From the NCBI RefSeq assembly GCF_000801105.2, contig NC_079516.1, positions 45,178,908 to 45,242,907 of the forward strand: a stretch of DNA of 64,000 nucleotides, given 5' to 3'. Under the pieces are notes generated by a model. That model was not told the DNA's origin. It saw nothing but the letters and a program-made list of their open reading frames with translations, and did no database searches. This DNA is from Raphanus sativus. Taxonomy: Eukaryota > Streptophyta > Magnoliopsida > Brassicales > Brassicaceae. Made by a program: the position numbers and the translations under genes. This document shows, one piece after another, positions 58,185-64,000 of the stretch; position 1 is the first letter of the stretch, and every line of letters starts with the position of its first letter.

Positions 58185-58475
58185 AGAAAAAAATAAAATA
58201 GCATCAAACCAAAATTTTGTCATAAAAATAGCATCGCAATGAAAAAAATGACCAAAAAAATTTATTTAAAGATAAATATTCATTTATAACTTTTGGGCAA
58301 ATTAATTTAAGACTTATGATTTAGAGTTAAGTGATGGAGTTTTAAGGATGTGTTCAAATATTTAAAAACAAAAAAATATTAAAATTTTCAAAACAAAAAT
58401 ATGTTATTTTGGTTATTTTATTATTTGAGTGCTATTTTTATGACAAAAATTTTTAAAAATTTATTTGAGAAAATT
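58185..58475. mobile_element. AT-rich MITE-like inverted repeat
   Basis: Inverted segments: ttttgtcataaaaatagcat (about 58215-58234) and gtgctatttttatgacaaaa (about 58430-58449), extending outward with ttgagaaaa on both sides. No target duplication was resolved. Confidence 0.5.
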
Positions 58476-59214
58476 GCCTTTTATATTTACGTGGATGGAC
58501 TTTGGAATCGAGAGAAACACAAGATCGGACTTTTGGGGAATTGTAGTATAAGCGAGGGCCTTAAAATGTGGCCAAACAAGGCATAGTGCGATGTGAAAAT
58601 GTGTAAAAACACCTCTAATGCTCAAGTATTCCATAAAATATCAAAATAAAAATAATAGTAAAAATTTCGAAATAAAAGAAGTGATAGAATTTCTTGTAAG
58701 AATATCTCAGATAAATGTTTAAGATACTCTCTAAAAACTCCTTAACTATTTTGTTAGTTTACCATTGACTTAGGCTTTAATTAGTGACAGTTTATATGAA
58801 CGAAAAAGGAATAAAATAATGAATGAAATTCCAGCTAGGGAGAAGAATAAACATAAATTATATGAATTTATGTTCAATACGTACCTCATTAGTATTAGAG
58901 AAGGATTTTTCGTTTTGTAATTTTTTCATTCTTTATGAAATAAAAGGAACAGAATAGGATCCATATATTATTAATTTGATAAAAAAATCAACATAAAGGA
59001 ATATAAATTCCACCATTATTTTTTCCTGCAAGTATGATCACCAATTAAAACCTTAATTTTGCAATAAAAATAAAATTTAGTAATTTATCGACAATATCAA
59101 AATAATAATATTTTATTCTTTAGGTATTCATTCTTAGATATTTATAGTTAAGATTGCTCTAATGATACGACTTTTTTATTAAAAAAATGTCGATGTTGTA
59201 GTGAAAATGGTAGA
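58476..59214. other. AT-rich intergenic stretch
   Basis: No gene or mobile element recognised. Confidence 0.45.
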
Positions 59215-62200
59215 TAACATCAAGAGTTTTTTACATCCTAGAACAGTTTATGAGTTTTTATTACAGTATAAGGCAGTTTCAACTCCTAAGACACTTTTTC
59301 TTAACTTGATCTCTTTTTTTCTAACTAAAACATAACTAGTAGGACCCATACTTTACAACTTGCATTATCTTTCTATTTTCTCTATGTGATTATGACCTCG
59401 TTATTTCTTCTTCCTCTTCAGAAATTTATTTAGTTTTTTCCTTCTTTTACTCTTTGAATCATTTTCTCGTGCAAATCATTATTTTTTTTATTATCATAAT
59501 TTCATCTTCTCTTTTGTTTTTATTGCAGATCCAAAAAATCAATGCAAACTTATCTGTTTTTCTCTTTTTTGCTTCCCAGATATGTGTGAAGCAGAAATAC
59601 ATCAGAAACAGCCACAAATTGATGGTGGATCTTCTTTTATCATCACCATCAGATCACCTTCTCAAAGCTGCAAGGATAGTTGTGACCAGTTTGAGCTTCT
59701 CCGACGCCGCTTTCCTTAATCGTGAATACTTGATAAACAACAATGGCTACTTTTGATTTTATTTCACATATGGTCTCTTGACTCTTGGTATATTCATTTA
59801 TGCCCCTAAATTTTCTGATTTGCAAATATATCCCTTTCAAATTAACTCTTCACTACAGACCAGACTTTTCATGATTACACGAACGGGTCCTTGAACTTCT
59901 GGAAGTTTTCTATTCGATTTTGAACTTTGCAAATTGCAGAAATATTTTTTTAATATAATGTATACTACCATATTTATTGTACACATGTATACTACCATAT
60001 TTATTGTACACAACTACACATGTACGTCATCAACCTTTAAAGTAGACATGTACACTAACGAATGTATACAACTACACACTTTATATGATTGTACACATTT
60101 TGAAATTTGCAAAACTATTCAATTAGATAGTATGATAGATGAGATGTGATTACTTTTAATTTGATTGTTGCAAAGATGAAAAAATTATAGACTAGTAAAA
60201 GTACAAATCTCATTAAAAATTCTACATATACAATGTTTTAATAATATATATGTCTACATCGTTTTACATGTCGACATGTACAAAAGAGTGTGTGCGACTT
60301 TTCTTAGTCGCGAAAGCTTGATGAACAACAATGACCACTTTTGATTTTATTTCACATATGGTCCCTTGAAACTTGGTATATTCATTTCTACTCCTAAAAT
60401 TTCTGATTTGCAAATATATCCCTTTCAAATTAACTCTTCACTACAGACCATATTTTCCATGATTACACGAACGAGTCCTTGAACTTCTGGAAGTTTTCTA
60501 TTCGATCTTGAACTTTGCAAATTGGAGAATATATATATTTTTTAATTTAATGTACACTATCATATTTGTTGTACACATGTACACTACCATATTTGTTGTA
60601 CACAACTACACATTTACGTCATCAACTTTTAATGTAGACATGTACACTAACGAATGTACACAACTACATACTTTATATGATTGTACATTTTGAAATTTGC
60701 AAAACTATTCAATTAAATAGTATGATAGATGAGATGTGATTCATTTTAATTTGATTGTTGCAAAGATGAGAAGATTATAGACTAGTAAAAGTACAAACTC
60801 ATTAAAAATTTCCACATGTACAATGTTTTAATAATATATATGTGTACATCGTTTTACATGTCCACATGTACAAAAGGATGTGTGCGACTTGGCTAAACAT
60901 TGGTTTACATATCCACATGTACATAAGGGTGTTCAGCCTTTCTTCCTTACATATTGTCCACCCTCATAAATTCTCCGTGTGAAGATATAGACGCAAGAAA
61001 TATGGGTAAAATTAGAACCTAACAATACTCACAACTAGACTTTTAATTGAATCAAGATGGAAGCGAATTATTAACACCGCAAGTATCATCAACGTGTACA
61101 CATATTTTTTACTGTCCACATGTATAATATTTTATAAAAAGTCACATGTACATTGTTCTTTGTACACTGCACAAGTTATGATATCTGATGATTTTGAGTA
61201 TCTTGTTATAGTTTATATGTGCATATATGAACATGTGTACATGTTTATATGTGTATATGTGCACATTTTCACTTGTTTACATTGTATATCATTAAAGCAA
61301 ACTACAGTAAAATCATGTTGTTCCACTAAAACCACAAATCATATTGTTTGGTTAAAAATGAAAAATTAAATTTTGAATGATACTTGAAAGGTATTCAGTG
61401 TCAAATATTATCAACGTGTACACATATATTCTACCTTCCACATGTACAATATTATACGAAATGATACATGTATACCGATTCATTTGTACATTTTTCAAAT
61501 TATGATATTTAATAATTTTATCTTTTAGGGTCTAAAATGTACACCGAGTAATGTACACTGATTCATCTTATAAGGTCTAAAATGCAAATATAGAAGTTTT
61601 AGGTTAACTTAAGAGGGCTTATTTGCAAATCTGAAAGTTTTAGGGCAATGATGAAAATATTTAAAATTACAAGGACCACATATGAAAATTAAAGAAACTT
61701 AATTTCAGGGTTCAACAATGGCGCTCTAATTTCGGATGCAGCAGCGACTTCTCTTCACGGTGCACCGGAGGCACGAAGAGAGACTGATACCAGCACGAAG
61801 ACCTCTTGGGACACCATAGAAGAGAGGCTGGGGGCACGACGTTGAGGCTTCCCATCGGATTTGAGATATGCATAAGAGGAGATCTATGTAGAAAAAGGAT
61901 ATATATATGGTTTGTGACGGTAAATCAGTCACTATAATATGTATTTGTGGCTTAATCTGAATTTTGCAAAAATTATCTTTTGAAAAAAAATGGAAGTCAA
62001 AGATTTTAAAATGAAGATGATGAAAAAAATTTAGAGAAAAAAAAGAGAAGATAAGAGAGAGACGGAAATTAATTAAAGAGATAAAAAAGAGATGAAAGTG
62101 GGTTCTACTATTAACAATATAGTTATGTTTTAACTTGAAAAACTGAACAACATGTGTTAAAGTTAGAAAAAAATGTGTATGTAGCATAAACTGTTTTATT

Positions 62201-62251
62201 GTGATATAAAAACTTAAAACTGTCTCGCAGTGTAATTCTTTCTAACATTAA
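59215..62251. mobile_element. 3-kb Mutator-like non-autonomous element
   Basis: A 9-bp duplication, TAACATCAA (59215-59223) and TAACATTAA (62243-62251), with one mismatch flanks a 3,019-bp insert. The ends share long degenerate inverted repeats of 150 bp or more, with landmarks ACAGTTT, TTTTTTTCTAACT, AAAACATAACTA and GTAGGACCCA/GTAGAACCCA in the same order. The interior has a second inverted pair (cacatatggtc at about 59766 and gaccacatatg at about 61675), suggesting nesting, and a 590-bp direct duplication. No transposase is seen; a 100-codon frame at 59454-59756 has no recognisable features. Confidence 0.72.
59738..60890 (+). repeat. 590-bp direct tandem duplication
   Basis: Unit 1 (about 59738-60327) and unit 2 (about 60328-60890) share aacaacaatg, cacttttgattttatttcac, gatttgcaaatatatccctt, the ttgtacac/catgtacac motifs and the end tgtgcgactt in the same order. 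Identity is about 90% by eye. Both units are rich in TGTACA/ACATGTACA. Confidence 0.88.
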
Positions 62252-63041
62252 TATACGTGGACGTTTGGTTCAGTAAGCAGAACGTCTCATCTGAGTCATC
62301 TCTCTCTCTCCAAATGGAAGTGTACTGACATTACATCAACGCACAAAACATAGTGGCATCAATTAAATCCGGCTTACATTTAAATACGAGGGGATATACA
62401 TACGACCATATAGACAAACAGTAGCCACATACATATACCTATGCTGTGATTGTTCTGCCAAACCCAAAGAAAACTCAATACCAATATATATACTCCAACG
62501 TTAAATGATTTTCCAGATGCAAATTACATCTGTAATTAACTGACCTTATACAAACATCTTTAAATTTAAGATCTGACGTCCAAAATAAACATCTTGAGTT
62601 GGAAGTTGAAAAGAATAAGGCTAAGCTTAGCGATCAGAGTTAAAAACTGCCAGCTGGAAAGCTGTTGATTGAGATTTCACAGATACAGACTCGTTGACTT
62701 TTTAACACTTAAAAACTGGACTATATTATTATTACTATTTTTTTTTTTTTTTTGTAACTTAACTGGACTATATTATACTCGAATAATACAAGGTACTTCC
62801 AAATAAAACACTGTAAAAGTAAAAAAATTACGCGGATAATAGAGAACTTTAACTTTCTTTTAATAGAAATTGAACATGAGATAGTAGTAAAAGACAGGTA
62901 GCGATTTAATACTAAAATAGAAACATTATCAGGATTGGGAGATTAATCTTTAAAAGACACTGATTAACGTTATAAACTCCTCCTCTTCCTCCGTTCGAAA
63001 AAACCCTAGTTGTACTGTAAGAATTAAATGGCTACGATCTG
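62252..63041. other. 3' flank of the SHI-type gene
   Basis: AT-rich, with a T run at about 62741-62757. It contains the presumed 3' UTR on the minus strand. Nothing else recognised. Confidence 0.5.
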
Positions 63042-64000
63042 TCAAGATCTAGGGTTAGAGAAGAAGTGGGTACCAGTGATGAAACTGTTGTTGGGGGTAG
63101 GATAATTAAGTGAGCCAGGATCAATATAATGATCTGAAGTGGAGCCAGCGACTCCATTGTTGCAGCTCACGTTTGCGCTTGACGAGGATGCCGATGGCCC
63201 TGCGGTTATGAGATTCAACGGCTGAGATCCACCGCCCGAGGAGCTTCTCTCGGCCGGACCTTGGTCGTAGAGAATACCTTTGAAAATGTGACCGCCTATA
63301 CTCACAGCTGTTTTGTATGCATACTCATCTTCTCCCTCGTCCACCGAACTCACGCGCACACACTGGAATATTGCAGATGAGCTAATTTCCGGCGGAAAAT
63401 TTCCAACCTGTAGCCCTAGGTGAAAAAATAATTATGTGATCAAATGTTTAATTACATGTGGAGAAATAAATTTAATGTAAGATTTGTTTGTTTTATATAA
63501 ACTGTTTTTAAAAAAGTTTTTTCATAGAGTACAAAAAAAAGAGTTCTTTTCATAAAAAGATTTTTAATTTAATGCCAACAAATAAAAACACAAATATCAA
63601 AATCGGTGAGAACAGTATGCTGCTGTCAATCCAAGAGCCAGTTTTACTCATACACAGTGTTTATCTTCATAAAAAACCAAAAAAAAAAGTAGAAAACTAG
63701 TACAAACTTTTGTTCTTCTCGAAAATGAAAAAAACAAAAAGAAAAAAGCTGACCAAACAATATAGGGTTTCTGTTTCTGCAGTTGAAAAAACGGAAATTA
63801 ATCAAGGTATCGACAATGCTTTCATTTTACCATTTTATTTGAACGCATGGAAGGAAAAAAAATACAGAAAGTGAAATTATGGGATACCTGAGGTGTCACG
63901 AGTGCACACAAGGGAAGTACATCTTGGTGGAATTGGGAAATGCTCTCTCGGCCGTTTAGGAACGCTCTCGCTAGCACCTTGCAGTTGCTGAGAGGAGGCA
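63042..64000 (-). CDS. SHI: SHI/STY-family transcription factor, 3' part
   Basis: The last exon is 63415-63042 (124 codons with stop). The preceding exon ends at 63898 and runs off the window; the GT-AG intron phase matches. Visible sequence contains the exon-1 end ([20 protein letters not shown]), then [20 protein letters not shown] and the diagnostic IGGH domain ([20 protein letters not shown]), which mediates dimerisation in this family. The RING-like zinc finger lies beyond the window. SHI/STY proteins activate auxin biosynthesis genes in gynoecium and leaf development. The symbol rests on synteny (SHI is At5g66350, from memory); a STY/SRS paralogue cannot be excluded on sequence alone. 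Confidence 0.88.

Noticed and set aside
59454..59756. 100-codon frame with a hydrophobic N-terminus
   Set aside because: It lies in T-rich transposon sequence, overlaps the duplicated unit, and has no recognisable domain.

Overview
This is a nuclear plant sequence, almost certainly Brassicaceae and probably Brassica or a close relative. Intron-rich plant genes are recognisable (GDP-mannose dehydratase, NAC/VND factor, NACK-type kinesin, SHI factor, Tm-1-like protein), surrounded by Athila-lineage Ty3/gypsy elements, a tRNA-derived SINE, hAT and Mutator-like non-autonomous elements and a Helitron. From memory, the gene set matches the distal long arm of Arabidopsis chromosome 5 (about At5g66270 to At5g66440).

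Layout. 1-9590: an Athila-type retrotransposon copy on the minus strand, cut by the window edge on the left, with a frameshifted gag-pol and one LTR. 9591-9690: assembly gap. 9691-10113: short host flank. 10114-23179: a second, structurally complete copy of the same family on the minus strand (13,066 bp) with 1.43-kb LTRs, an AATAC target duplication, a tRNA-Asp primer site, a polypurine tract, an intact 1,885-codon gag-pol and an intact extra 3' ORF. 23.4-24.3 kb: a DUF4408/DUF761 membrane-protein gene whose TATA box is only about 250 bp from the LTR. 24.3-30.9 kb: a transposon graveyard holding an inverted-repeat element with a captured gene fragment, a poly(A) retroposon, a hAT element, a SINE, and a dead SABATH methyltransferase interrupted by a second small hAT element. 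30.9-43.9 kb: the main gene block (UPF0261/Tm-1-like, CCCH zinc finger, GMD1, a 205-aa coiled-coil protein, a VND-type NAC), with a Helitron and a second poly(A) retroposon between CCCH and GMD1. 44-47.3 kb: another hAT element and a LINE-type relic. 47.5-53 kb: a 13-exon kinesin gene. 53-62.3 kb: no genes seen, but a Mutator-like element filled with a 27-bp minisatellite, a large fold-back structure, an AT-rich MITE, and a 3-kb Mutator-like element with an internal 590-bp duplication. 63.0-64.0 kb: the 3' part of a SHI/STY gene that runs off the window.

The host genes do not form a pathway. They are a conserved syntenic block: GMD1 supplies GDP-fucose precursor, the NAC and SHI proteins are transcription factors, and the kinesin is of the cytokinetic type. 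I worked out exon structures by hand from GT/AG sites. In every multi-exon model the phases close without remainder, which is strong internal support. The most distinctive signals are the near-intact, young Athila element with a duplicated polypurine tract and a GC-rich motif array repeated at two places, the minisatellite-filled Mutator-like element, and the rearranged gene order relative to Arabidopsis.
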